A stretch of DNA of 39,246 nt, from the NCBI GenBank assembly GCA_000371845.1, contig AQUE01000006.1, positions 1 through 39,246 of the forward strand, given 5' to 3'. The notes under the pieces are model-generated. The model was not told where the DNA came from, made no database searches, and worked only from the letters and a program-made list of their open reading frames with translations. A program made the position numbers and the translations under genes. Shown piece by piece: positions 1 to 7,566 of this stretch; position 1 is the first letter of the stretch; every line of letters starts with the position of its first letter. The stretch is from an alpha proteobacterium SCGC AAA280-P20 (GTDB lineage Bacteria > Pseudomonadota > Alphaproteobacteria > Pelagibacterales > Pelagibacteraceae).

Positions 1-1717
1 CCGCAAGTTCATAAATTTTCTTTTCTAGAACTTTTAAATCTTTTTCAAATTTTAATGATAAATTTTTTAGAATTTTTTCATCAATTTTTATCCCATTTTC
101 CTCCATCTGTGACAAAACTTGAACCATTGGCTTTTCAAGTTCTTCATAAACTTTTAGTACCTCTTCTTTAAAAACTCTATTATTAAAAAAATTGTATAAT
201 CTTAAAGTAACATCAGCATCTTCAGCTGCATATTCCGTTGCCTTATCAATATAAACCTTATCAAAAGTAACTTGTAACTTTCCAATGCCAGCAACATCTT
301 TAAATGAAATGGTTTTATGATTTAGATGAATCTCAGAAAGCAAATCCATTCCATGACGATTTATTCCAGCATCGAGAACGTAAGACATTAACATGGTGTC
401 TTCTATTGAATTTAGATGAATCCCATATTTTTTTAATATTCGAAAATCATACTTAATATTATGTCCAATTATTTTTATACTTTTGTCTTCAAGAAAAGGT
501 TTAATCTTTTTAATAACAGCATCGGTATCTAACTGAGATTTAATCTGTTTATCCTCTTTATTAGAATGATTTAAAGGCACGTAGTAAGCATCGCCCTCTT
601 TTACGCATAAAGAAATGCCCACTAAATCAGCCTGTCTAATATTTAAAGAATTTGTCTCAACGTCCACAACAACTGATCCTTTTTTTTCAGCTTCTTCTAA
701 AATTTTTTCTAGCTGAGATAATTTAAATACTGTTTTATAATTTTCTCTAGAAACATTGGCGCTTGTCGAAATGCTATCTTTTTTTTCATCCAAAACAGTG
801 TCTTCTTTATTCGTTTGCCCTCCATAAGCCTTTTCGATTCTTTCCAAAAGTCTTGTGAATTCCATTTTTTTTAAAAATGAAATAATTTTTCCTTTATCTA
901 GATCCTTAACTATAAAATCTTCAATTTTTTCAACTGTAGGAACATCATCCTTTAGGGTTACTAATTTTTTACTAATGAGAGCATTCTCTTTATTATCAGA
1001 AATTGTCTGTCTTCGTTTTGGCTGTTTAATTTTATCTACATTTTTTAATAAGTTTTCTACTGAACCAAATTCATTAATTAACTCTGCTGCAGTTTTAACT
1101 CCTATGCTTGGAACGCCAGGTATATTATCGGAACTGTCTCCCGCCAGTGCTTGTACTTCGATAACTTTGTCTGGGGTGACGCCAAATTTTTCCTTAACCT
1201 CTTCAATGCCAATATCTTTATTTTTCATTGAATCAAAAAGTGTTGTTTGATCATCAATTAATTGCATTAAATCTTTGTCGGATGAAATAATCTTAACTCT
1301 TGTGTTTTTTTTTAATGCTTCTTTTTTATATGTAGCTATCAAATCATCAGCTTCATAATTTTCCATCTCTATACTTGGTAAATTAAAAGCTTTTACGGCC
1401 TCACGTATAAAACTAAATTGAGGTATTAAATCATCTGGAGTTTCGGATCTATTTGCTTTGTATTCTGGATAAATATTATTTCTAAAATTCTTTCTAGCAC
1501 TATCAAATATAACAGCTATGTGAGTTGGTTTTTCATGACCGTTTTTTGATTTTGCGTCTTCTAAAAATTTGTAAAGCATATTGCAAAATCCACTAACAGC
1601 CCCTACTGGCATTCCATCACTTTTTCTTGTAAGTGGCGGGAGAGCATAAAAGGCTCTAAAAATATAACCAGAGCCATCAATTAGATAAAGAAGGTCTGTT
1701 TTTTTAGAATTGGTCAT
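1..1717 (-). CDS. polA: DNA polymerase I, N-terminal part (cut by window start)
   Basis: Translating the minus strand from the ATG at 1717-1715 gives 572 open codons running off the window edge. The N-terminus (LIDGSGYIFRAFYALPP) is the 5'-nuclease domain, with EADDLIATY and GDSSDNIPGVPSIG as its conserved segments. From about residue 340 comes a 3'-5' proofreading domain with all three exonuclease motifs: VVDVETNSLN (Asp352, Glu354), HNIKYD and YAAEDADVTLRLY, so proofreading looks intact. The start of the polymerase domain (EKPMVQVLSQMEENGI) is reached, but the palm and fingers lie outside the window. PolA acts in Okazaki-fragment processing and repair. It is divergent from the ABC ATPase gene across 48 bases. 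Identity is certain; only completeness is unknown. Confidence 0.97.
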   Translation of the reverse strand, partial: MTNSKKTDLLYLIDGSGYIFRAFYALPPLTRKSDGMPVGAVSGFCNMLYKFLEDAKSKNGHEKPTHIAVIFDSARKNFRNNIYPEYKANRSETPDDLIPQFSFIREAVKAFNLPSIEMENYEADDLIATYKKEALKKNTRVKIISSDKDLMQLIDDQTTLFDSMKNKDIGIEEVKEKFGVTPDKVIEVQALAGDSSDNIPGVPSIGVKTAAELINEFGSVENLLKNVDKIKQPKRRQTISDNKENALISKKLVTLKDDVPTVEKIEDFIVKDLDKGKIISFLKKMEFTRLLERIEKAYGGQTNKEDTVLDEKKDSISTSANVSRENYKTVFKLSQLEKILEEAEKKGSVVVDVETNSLNIRQADLVGISLCVKEGDAYYVPLNHSNKEDKQIKSQLDTDAVIKKIKPFLEDKSIKIIGHNIKYDFRILKKYGIHLNSIEDTMLMSYVLDAGINRHGMDLLSEIHLNHKTISFKDVAGIGKLQVTFDKVYIDKATEYAAEDADVTLRLYNFFNNRVFKEEVLKVYEELEKPMVQVLSQMEENGIKIDEKILKNLSLKFEKDLKVLEKKIYELA

Positions 1718-1765
1718 TAAATAAATATTATCTTATAAATACAAAAATTATATTACATAATATTA

Positions 1766-2698
1766 ATGGAAAATTTTTTAGCACTAGAAATTACTAATCT
1801 TTCAAAAGAATTTAAGACAAAACAAAATACAATCCATGCTTTAAAAAATATTAACTTAAATGTTAATAAAGGAGAAATATTTGGTTTATTGGGTCCAAAT
1901 GGTGCAGGCAAATCTACGTTTATAAATATTCTTGCTGGAACAGTTATAAAATCCTCTGGTTCAGTAAAGGTGTGGAATTTTGATCTAGATAAAAATCCTA
2001 GAGAAGTAAGAAGTTCTATTGGAATAGTCCCTCAAGAAACAAATCTTGATCCGTTTTTTTCTCCAAGAAAATTACTCGAAATCCAAGCTGGGATGTATGG
2101 AATAAGAGAAAGCGAAAGAATCACAGATAAAATTTTAGAGATCACTATGCTTAAAGACAAAGCAGATTCTTATGCTCGAAGTTTATCTGGAGGAATGAAG
2201 AGAAGATTATTAGTTGCAAAAGCACTTGTTCACCGCCCTCCTATTTTAATTTTGGATGAGCCTACAGCTGGCGTTGATGTAGATCTTAGACAACAACTTT
2301 TAGAAAATATTCAACAACTTAACAAACAAGGTGTAACTATTATTTTAACAACACACTATCTGCAAGAAGCTCAACAATTATGTGACCGTATTGCAATTAT
2401 TAATAATGGCGAACTAATAGCATTAGATAAAACTGAAAATTTACTAAATAATATATTAACAAAAAAAATAATTTTTAAATTAAAAGTTCCTAAAAATATT
2501 GGGGAAAAACTTAAGTCCGGTCTCACAATTAACTATCCAAAACCTGACCTTATTAGCGTTACCTATAATAAAAATGAGAATAAAATTGAAGAAATTATAT
2601 CTGAAGTTAAAGAAAAAAATATTGAAATTTTGGACATTTTAACAGAAGATGCTGACTTAGAAGATGTTTTTTTAAAACTGACAAAAAAGAATGCTTAA
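1766..2698 (+). CDS. ABC transporter ATP-binding protein, YadG/ABC-2 type
   Basis: This 310-residue ATPase has a Walker A GPNGAGKST (43-51), Q-loop VPQET, signature LSGGMKRRL (140-148), Walker B LILDEP (around 161-166) and H-loop TTHYLQEA. About 80 C-terminal residues follow the nucleotide-binding domain. LSGGMKRRL, TAGVDVDLR and the tail resemble the YadG/NodI/CcmA branch, whose usual partner is an ABC-2 permease (YadH type). No such permease is adjacent. The next gene is bioY, overlapping by 8 bases. It probably energises an exporter encoded elsewhere, or less likely works with BioY. No clear Shine-Dalgarno precedes the ATG. The substrate cannot be told from sequence. Confidence 0.9.
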   Translation: MENFLALEITNLSKEFKTKQNTIHALKNINLNVNKGEIFGLLGPNGAGKSTFINILAGTVIKSSGSVKVWNFDLDKNPREVRSSIGIVPQETNLDPFFSPRKLLEIQAGMYGIRESERITDKILEITMLKDKADSYARSLSGGMKRRLLVAKALVHRPPILILDEPTAGVDVDLRQQLLENIQQLNKQGVTIILTTHYLQEAQQLCDRIAIINNGELIALDKTENLLNNILTKKIIFKLKVPKNIGEKLKSGLTINYPKPDLISVTYNKNENKIEEIISEVKEKNIEILDILTEDADLEDVFLKLTKKNA

Positions 2699-3263
2699 TA
2701 ACAAAATTCAAAATAAAAAATTTTTTTTATTAAAAGAAATTATGTGGTTGTTGCCCGCAATTATTTTCGCAACTTTTATAATTACTTTATCTGCAAAAAC
2801 TAAAGTTCCATTTTATCCTGTGCCAATGACTATGCAGACGTTCGTAATCATGGCCATCGGGGTTGCTTTTGAAAAAAGAGTTGGCCTTTTAATACTATTA
2901 ACTTATTTTTTGGAAGGCTTGTTTGGTCTTCCGGTATTTGCTGGCACACCTGAAAAAGGAATTGGATTAAGTTATATACTTGGACCAACTTGCGGATACT
3001 TAATGGGATATTTTATTACTGTTTATCTTTCTGGAAATATAAAAGATGAAGATAAAATCCTAACAAGAATTACAAAATTAATAATCGCGATTATCCCAAC
3101 TTATGTGTTGGGAGTTATGTGGCTTGGTACACTATTTGGTTGGAACGATTCTATTATAAAATTAGGCGTTGCTCCTTTTATATTTGCTGAACTATTTAAA
3201 ATAACCTTGCTTGCATTGTTAATTCCGCATATTTTTAAGTTAAAAAAATATATAAAGTCTTAA
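2691..3263 (+). CDS. bioY: Biotin transporter BioY (S component)
   Basis: A 190-residue, highly hydrophobic membrane protein with about six predicted helices. Family landmarks are FYPVPMTMQTFVI near residue 45, GLPVFAG near 82 and GPTCGYLMGY near 100, which correspond to the BioY signatures P-V-P-x-T-x-Q-T and GPTGGYL. The second glycine of the latter is a cysteine here. BioY binds and imports biotin, alone or with the BioM/BioN energising module; neither partner is nearby. It overlaps the upstream ATPase gene by 8 bases, so the two are probably cotranscribed and translationally coupled. SAR11 bacteria are generally short of B-vitamin pathways, which fits a need for import (inference). Confidence 0.9.
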   Translation: MLNNKIQNKKFFLLKEIMWLLPAIIFATFIITLSAKTKVPFYPVPMTMQTFVIMAIGVAFEKRVGLLILLTYFLEGLFGLPVFAGTPEKGIGLSYILGPTCGYLMGYFITVYLSGNIKDEDKILTRITKLIIAIIPTYVLGVMWLGTLFGWNDSIIKLGVAPFIFAELFKITLLALLIPHIFKLKKYIKS

Positions 3264-3284
3264 ATTCTCAATATCTAATTATAA

Positions 3285-3710
3285 ATGTTCAAAAACCTTT
3301 TGGGTTCTTGGTATTTAAAAAAAAAAATATCAAATGGCTTTTTAGGCGAAGGTTTCGTGTCTTTAAAATCTAAAAAATTAAATAACTTTCATTACGAAGA
3401 AAAAAGCTTAATTCACAAAAAAAGTAATGAGAATGCAATATCTGGCTATCAAAAGTTTGATATCGTTGAAAATAAGAATTTTATAAAATTTTACTTTTTG
3501 CTAGGTGATAAAAAAAATAAAATTTATCAAAAATTTAATAACAACTTCAAAGAGAATCTTGTTTCTTGGTACTTTTGTAAAAAAGATACCTACAAAACAT
3601 ACTTGAGGGTAATAAATAATAATTTATTTAAGATAGATCACTTAATAACAGGTCCAAACAAAAGAATATTAATACAGAATACTTATTTCAGGTCTTGTAA
3701 AAATAATTAG
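3285..3710 (+). CDS. Small DUF6314-like protein of unknown function
   Basis: A 141-residue soluble, lysine-rich protein without signal peptide or membrane helix. The start LLGSWYLKKKI, alternating beta-like segments in the middle (GYQKFDIVENKNFIKFYF, SWYFCKKDTYKTYLRV) and the terminal TYFRS resemble the DUF6314 family, a lipocalin-like barrel found in alphaproteobacteria. The match is from memory of the family pattern, not a search. It lies 21 bases after bioY and is probably the last gene of that operon. Its stop codon (3708-3710) directly abuts the stop of the convergent regA gene with no base between. No function can be assigned. Confidence 0.65.
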   Translation: MFKNLLGSWYLKKKISNGFLGEGFVSLKSKKLNNFHYEEKSLIHKKSNENAISGYQKFDIVENKNFIKFYFLLGDKKNKIYQKFNNNFKENLVSWYFCKKDTYKTYLRVINNNLFKIDHLITGPNKRILIQNTYFRSCKNN

Positions 3711-4277
3711 TTATTTTGGGGATCTTTTCGAAAGTATTCTTTGAAGGGTTCTTCTGTGCATCTTAAGCCTTCTAGCCGTCTCAGAAACATTTCGTTCGCA
3801 TAATTCAAATACTCTCTGAATATGTTCCCATTTTACCCTATCGGCCGACATTGGATTCTCCGGAGGAGTTGCTTTCTTATCTTTATCTGCCAATAAAGCG
3901 GCCTCCAAATCCTCAGCGTCAGCTGGCTTTGCAAGGTAGTCTATGGCTCCTGATTTAACTGCCGCAACAGCCGTAGGAATGTTTCCGTAGCCGGTTAAAA
4001 CTATAATTCTACTGTCAGCTTTGACCTTATGGATCTCTTTAACAACATCCAGACCGCTCCCATCATTCAATCTAAGGTCTATAATGGCAAAAGTAGGTGG
4101 TGAAACTTTAACTTTTTGGTTCGCCTCAGCAACACTAGAAGCTGAGGTAACAAAAAAACCTTTATTTTCCATGGCTTTTGAGAGCCTGTTTCGGAATGGA
4201 TCGTCATCATCCACTATGAGCAAAGATTTGTTCTCGAACTGCCCTAGGTTCACTTTTGAGGTTAAAATTTTATTCAT
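3711..4277 (-). CDS. regA: Redox response regulator RegA/ActR/PrrA
   Basis: A 188-residue regulator with an N-terminal receiver domain: acidic pocket DDDD (about 23-26), phospho-acceptor Asp67 in FAIIDLRL, Thr95 in VLTGYG and Lys117 in YLAKPAD. A proline-rich linker leads into the hallmark segment ENPMSADRVKWEHIQRV and a Fis-type helix-turn-helix (NVSETARRLKMHRRTLQRIL, about 163-182). This architecture is diagnostic of RegA/PrrA/ActR, the global redox regulator phosphorylated by RegB. Its kinase gene lies 4.3 kb away on the same strand, beyond the polyamine operon. Base composition is unusual: GC is about 42% by hand count over 3721-4260 against 23-30% in sampled neighbouring lines, with codons such as CTC, CTG, GGG, AGG and GCC. 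Confidence 0.96.
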   Translation of the reverse strand: MNKILTSKVNLGQFENKSLLIVDDDDPFRNRLSKAMENKGFFVTSASSVAEANQKVKVSPPTFAIIDLRLNDGSGLDVVKEIHKVKADSRIIVLTGYGNIPTAVAAVKSGAIDYLAKPADAEDLEAALLADKDKKATPPENPMSADRVKWEHIQRVFELCERNVSETARRLKMHRRTLQRILSKRSPK

Positions 4278-4444
4278 TGAGACCTGAGTATAGTCCTTCC
4301 GAAACTCGATCTCAAGCTAAGGTCACACTATGAAAAAAATTTTTCTTACCCAAAATAAATACTTTACAAAAATTAAATTTTGCCCTAATTCACGACTCTA
4401 TAGTTAATTAATTATTAATTTTTAACAAAAGGACATAACAAGAA
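4278..4444. other. Intergenic region between regA and the polyamine operon
   Basis: At 167 bases this is one of the two largest uninterrupted intergenic spaces in the window. The regA side (to about 4330) is GC-richer (23 of 50 bases in 4281-4330) and holds the regA promoter. The other side is AT-rich. It contains a TATAGT -10-like box at 4399-4404 without a convincing -35 box, which would give a leader of about 34 bases. It ends in an AAAAGGA ribosome-binding site (4427-4433) before the TTG start of the decarboxylase. A weak -35 may point to an activator-dependent promoter (inference). No known riboswitch fold was recognised. Confidence 0.4.
4287..4315 (-). promoter_or_regulatory. Sigma70-type promoter of regA
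   Basis: On the minus strand a TTGAGA -35 box (4315-4310) and a TATACT -10 box (4292-4287) are separated by exactly 17 bases; each matches consensus at 5 of 6 positions. The -10 box ends 9 bases before the regA ATG at 4277, so transcription would begin about 3 to 5 bases before the start codon and give an essentially leaderless mRNA. An imperfect inverted repeat (GACCTGAG at 4281-4288, CTAAGGTC at 4317-4324, 7 of 8 positions) brackets the promoter. Confidence 0.6.
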
Positions 4445-5635
4445 TTGAAAAAGTTTAATTCTGTTTCTGACTTAGTCAGAGAACTTCAACCAGTAAATCC
4501 TGTATATTGTATTCGACCAGAAAGTATAAAACTGGCTTGTAATTTTTTTGTAAATAATTTTCCGGGGAAACCCCTATACGCTGTAAAAACAAATCCTCAC
4601 AAAAGTGTTATCAAACACATTTATCAAAATGGAATCACAAATTTTGATGTAGCCTCTCTAGAAGAAATTAAATTAGTTAAGTCGATTGCAAAAGATGCAA
4701 GGCTTTATTTCATGCACACAGTAAAAAATAGAAAGAGTATCGAAGAAGCATATTTTAATTATGGAGTGAGAGATTTTTCTTTTGATACAAAAGATGAGTT
4801 AATTAAAATTTTTGAAGCAACTAAAGATGCAAAAGATTTAACTTTGTATTTAAGAATATTTGTTTCTAATGAACATTCTGAAATTGATCTTTCAAAAAAA
4901 TTCGGAGCTTCTACTTCTGAAGCTATTGGATTAATAAAATTAGTAAGACCGCTTGTTAAAAAACTTGGAGTAAGCTTCCACGTTGGTTCACAGTGTATGC
5001 ATCCTGTGTCTTACTCAAAAGGAATTAAAGAAATTGGGAACATAATTACAAAATCAGGAATTACTCCTGACATTATAAATGTAGGTGGGGGATTTCCGTC
5101 TAAGTATCCAGATCTATATCCACAGCCATTAGAAAATTACATGGAAGAAATTAAAAAAGCAGTAAGCAAATTAAATTTACCTAAACAACCAGAATTAATT
5201 TGCGAACCAGGTAGAGCTATTGTTGCAGAAAGCGGTTCTACTATTGTTAAAGTGGAACTTAGAAAAAAACAAAGTCTTTATATTAATGATGGAACTTACG
5301 GATCTTTATTTGATGCAGGATTTCCAAATTTTATTTTTCCAACAAAAGTTATTGATACTGGAAAAGATTTAAGCAGACGCTTAACTCCTTTTAATTTTTA
5401 TGGACCAACTTGTGATAGTATGGATTTTATGAAAGGTCCTTACATGTTGCCAAATAATTTAAAAGAAGGTGATTATATAGAGATTGGACAATTAGGAAGC
5501 TACGGCTTAACTTTTAGAACTAAATTTAATGGTTTTTACTCAGATGATATTTTCGAAATTGATGATAAACCAATAATGTCTGTTTATCAAAATGAACAAG
5601 ACGAGGAATACAAAAGCAATTATCTTGTTGCTTAA
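4445..5635 (+). CDS. Fold-III PLP-dependent ornithine/basic amino acid decarboxylase
   Basis: A 396-residue alanine-racemase-fold decarboxylase of the eukaryotic-ODC type. The PLP-binding lysine is Lys48 in YAVKTNP. Other landmarks are SFHVGSQ (His179), the phosphate loop GGGFP (214-218), EPGRAIV (254-260), NDGTYGSLFDAG (281-292) and the dimer-interface catalytic Cys323 in PTCDSMD. The start is TTG at 4445 with AAAAGGA 11 bases upstream. The family contains ornithine, lysine, arginine and dual-specificity enzymes. Ornithine would yield putrescine directly; arginine would yield the agmatine used by the AguA and AguB genes in the same operon. The stop overlaps the next ATG by one base (TAATG). 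The enzyme class is secure, the exact substrate is not. Confidence 0.92.
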   Translation: MKKFNSVSDLVRELQPVNPVYCIRPESIKLACNFFVNNFPGKPLYAVKTNPHKSVIKHIYQNGITNFDVASLEEIKLVKSIAKDARLYFMHTVKNRKSIEEAYFNYGVRDFSFDTKDELIKIFEATKDAKDLTLYLRIFVSNEHSEIDLSKKFGASTSEAIGLIKLVRPLVKKLGVSFHVGSQCMHPVSYSKGIKEIGNIITKSGITPDIINVGGGFPSKYPDLYPQPLENYMEEIKKAVSKLNLPKQPELICEPGRAIVAESGSTIVKVELRKKQSLYINDGTYGSLFDAGFPNFIFPTKVIDTGKDLSRRLTPFNFYGPTCDSMDFMKGPYMLPNNLKEGDYIEIGQLGSYGLTFRTKFNGFYSDDIFEIDDKPIMSVYQNEQDEEYKSNYLVA

Positions 5636-6681
5636 TGAGCAAACCCTCAAATCCAACTGTAGGTCACAACAAATCCAGCTTTTTAAGTAAAGCTATAGAG
5701 CACATAGATATTACGTCTTTTGATGCGAGACCCATCATAGATGCTATGGCTAAGATGTCTTTTACATCTAGAGAAACAGCTAATGCAGCTCAAATCTATA
5801 ACGAAATGTTGAATGATAAAAACTGCACTATTTTCTTAACTTTAGCAGGCTCAACCTCTGCTGCAGGATGTATGAAAGTTTATGCTGATCTAGTTAAAAA
5901 CAATATGGTTGATGCTATCGTTTCAACGGGAGCATCTATTGTTGATATGGATTTCTTTGAAGCCCTAGGTTTTAAACACTACCAAGGATCGCAATTTCAG
6001 AATGACCATGTATTAAGAGAACATTACATCGATAGAATATATGACACTTACATTGATGAAGATCAGCTCCAAGCATGCGATAAAACAGTTGGAGAAATAG
6101 CAGACCAGTTAGAAGCCAGACCTTATACATCTCGTGAATTCATAAAAGAAATGGGAAAATATTTAACAAAACATTCAAAGAAGAAAGAGTCTTTAATTCA
6201 ACTTGCTTATGAAAATGATGTGCCAATATTCTGTCCAGCTTTTGTAGATTCTAGTGCAGGATTTGGTTTGGTAATGCACCAAGAAAGAAATCCTAAAAAA
6301 CATTTAACAATTGACTCTGTAAGAGATTTTAGAGAACTTACTGAAATTAAAATTAAATCAAAAACTTCGGGTTTATTAATGATCGGTGGTGGCGTTCCTA
6401 AAAACTATATTCAGGACACAGTAATATGTGCTGAACTTTTAGGAAAAGAAGTTGATATGCATAAATACGCTATACAAATTACTGTTGCTGACGTTAGGGA
6501 TGGAGCATGTAGTTCTTCTACATTAAAAGAAGCAAGCTCATGGGGAAAAGTAGATACAGCAAGAGAGCAAATGGTTTTCGCTGAAGCAACTAGCGTTATA
6601 CCTTTAATAGCAAGCGATGCATTTCATAGAGGCTACTGGAAAAATAGACCTAAAAGGAGTTTTTCTAAACTATTTAAATAA
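5635..6681 (+). CDS. Deoxyhypusine-synthase-like enzyme, probable homospermidine synthase
   Basis: A 348-residue protein of the DHS fold. NAD-binding segments are TLAGSTSAAG (69-78) and VSTGASIVDMDF (96-107). Asp204 in AFVDSSAG and GGGVPKNY (251-258) line the substrate site. The catalytic lysine that carries the aminobutyl imine in DHS is present as Lys305 in ASSWGK. The histidine after the conserved lysine in eukaryotic DHS (VKHH) is asparagine here (PKN), the common bacterial form. True DHS modifies eIF5A, which bacteria lack, so a free amine must be the acceptor. With putrescine as donor and acceptor the product would be homospermidine (inference from family and operon). It sits between the decarboxylase and aguB. 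Confidence 0.9.
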   Translation: MSKPSNPTVGHNKSSFLSKAIEHIDITSFDARPIIDAMAKMSFTSRETANAAQIYNEMLNDKNCTIFLTLAGSTSAAGCMKVYADLVKNNMVDAIVSTGASIVDMDFFEALGFKHYQGSQFQNDHVLREHYIDRIYDTYIDEDQLQACDKTVGEIADQLEARPYTSREFIKEMGKYLTKHSKKKESLIQLAYENDVPIFCPAFVDSSAGFGLVMHQERNPKKHLTIDSVRDFRELTEIKIKSKTSGLLMIGGGVPKNYIQDTVICAELLGKEVDMHKYAIQITVADVRDGACSSSTLKEASSWGKVDTAREQMVFAEATSVIPLIASDAFHRGYWKNRPKRSFSKLFK

Positions 6682-6684
6682 ACA

Positions 6685-7566
6685 ATGTCTTCACTAACTA
6701 AAGTAGCTTTGGTGCAGATGAAGATGGACGCTGATCCAAAAAAGAATCTCTCTAAAGCCATTGAAAAAATAAAATTAGCGAAAAAAAAAGGCGCACAAAT
6801 TGTTTGTTTGCCTGAACTATTTCTAACGCATTATTTTTGCCAAGAAGAAAATCACGATAACTTTGCAATAGCAGAAAAAATACCTGGAAAAACTACTGAT
6901 GCATTGTGTGAATTAGCAAAGAAAATAAGCGTAATAATAATCGTTCCACTTTTTGAAAAGAAAGTTTCAGGTCTTTATCATAACTCATGTGTTGTGATTG
7001 ATGAAAAAGGAAAGATCTTCGGTCATTACAGAAAAATGCATATTCCCGATGATCCTCAATATTATGAAAAGTTTTATTTCACGCCAGGTGATTTAGGTTT
7101 TAAAAGTTTCAACACTAAGCACGGTACGATTGGAACTTTAATATGCTGGGACCAATGGTTTCCAGAAGCTGCACGTTTAACGGCTCTAAAAGGTGCAGAA
7201 ATTATATTTTATCCAACAGCAATAGGTTGGCATTTACGTGAGAAAAAGGAATTTGGTAAATCACAATTAAATGCATGGCTTACAATTCAACGATCACACG
7301 CCATAGCAAATGGGGTATTTGTTGTTTCTGTTAACAGAGTGGGTATTGAAGGCAAAAAGGATAAATCTATCGAATTTTGGGGCAATTCAATCGTATTTGA
7401 CCCTAATGGAAATATTATTGCAGAAGCTAGCAACGACAAAGAAGAAATTATTATCTGCAATATTGATCTAAGCAAAGTTGAAAAGGTTAGACAGCATTGG
7501 CCTTTCCTAAGAGATAGAAGAATTGATCAATACCACGGTCTATTAAAAAATCCTTCAGATGAATGA
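6685..7566 (+). CDS. aguB: N-carbamoylputrescine amidase
   Basis: A 293-residue member of the nitrilase superfamily with the complete catalytic triad: Glu44 in CLPELFLT, Lys117 in HYRKMHIP and Cys154 in LICWDQWFPEAAR. The CWDQWFPE signature and the end (HWPFLRDRRIDQYHGL) are typical of AguB. It hydrolyses N-carbamoylputrescine to putrescine, CO2 and ammonia in the cytoplasm. It starts 3 bases after the DHS-like gene and overlaps aguA by 8 bases. The adjacency of the two agu genes makes the assignment firm. Confidence 0.95.
   Translation: MSSLTKVALVQMKMDADPKKNLSKAIEKIKLAKKKGAQIVCLPELFLTHYFCQEENHDNFAIAEKIPGKTTDALCELAKKISVIIIVPLFEKKVSGLYHNSCVVIDEKGKIFGHYRKMHIPDDPQYYEKFYFTPGDLGFKSFNTKHGTIGTLICWDQWFPEAARLTALKGAEIIFYPTAIGWHLREKKEFGKSQLNAWLTIQRSHAIANGVFVVSVNRVGIEGKKDKSIEFWGNSIVFDPNGNIIAEASNDKEEIIICNIDLSKVEKVRQHWPFLRDRRIDQYHGLLKNPSDE

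Noticed and set aside
855..1250. 131-codon plus-strand open frame
   Set aside because: It is antisense to the intact polA frame, has no family features, and is serine/phenylalanine-rich as expected from the reverse of AT-rich coding sequence.
4278..4444. Polyamine-responsive leader (speF-type) before the decarboxylase
   Set aside because: No leader peptide or GC-rich conserved structure was recognisable; the sequence is short and AT-rich with only a ribosome-binding site and a weak -10 box.
5635..6681. Eukaryotic or archaeal contamination suggested by a deoxyhypusine synthase
   Set aside because: The gene is embedded in an overlapping bacterial operon of the same base composition, and DHS-like enzymes are known in bacteria.
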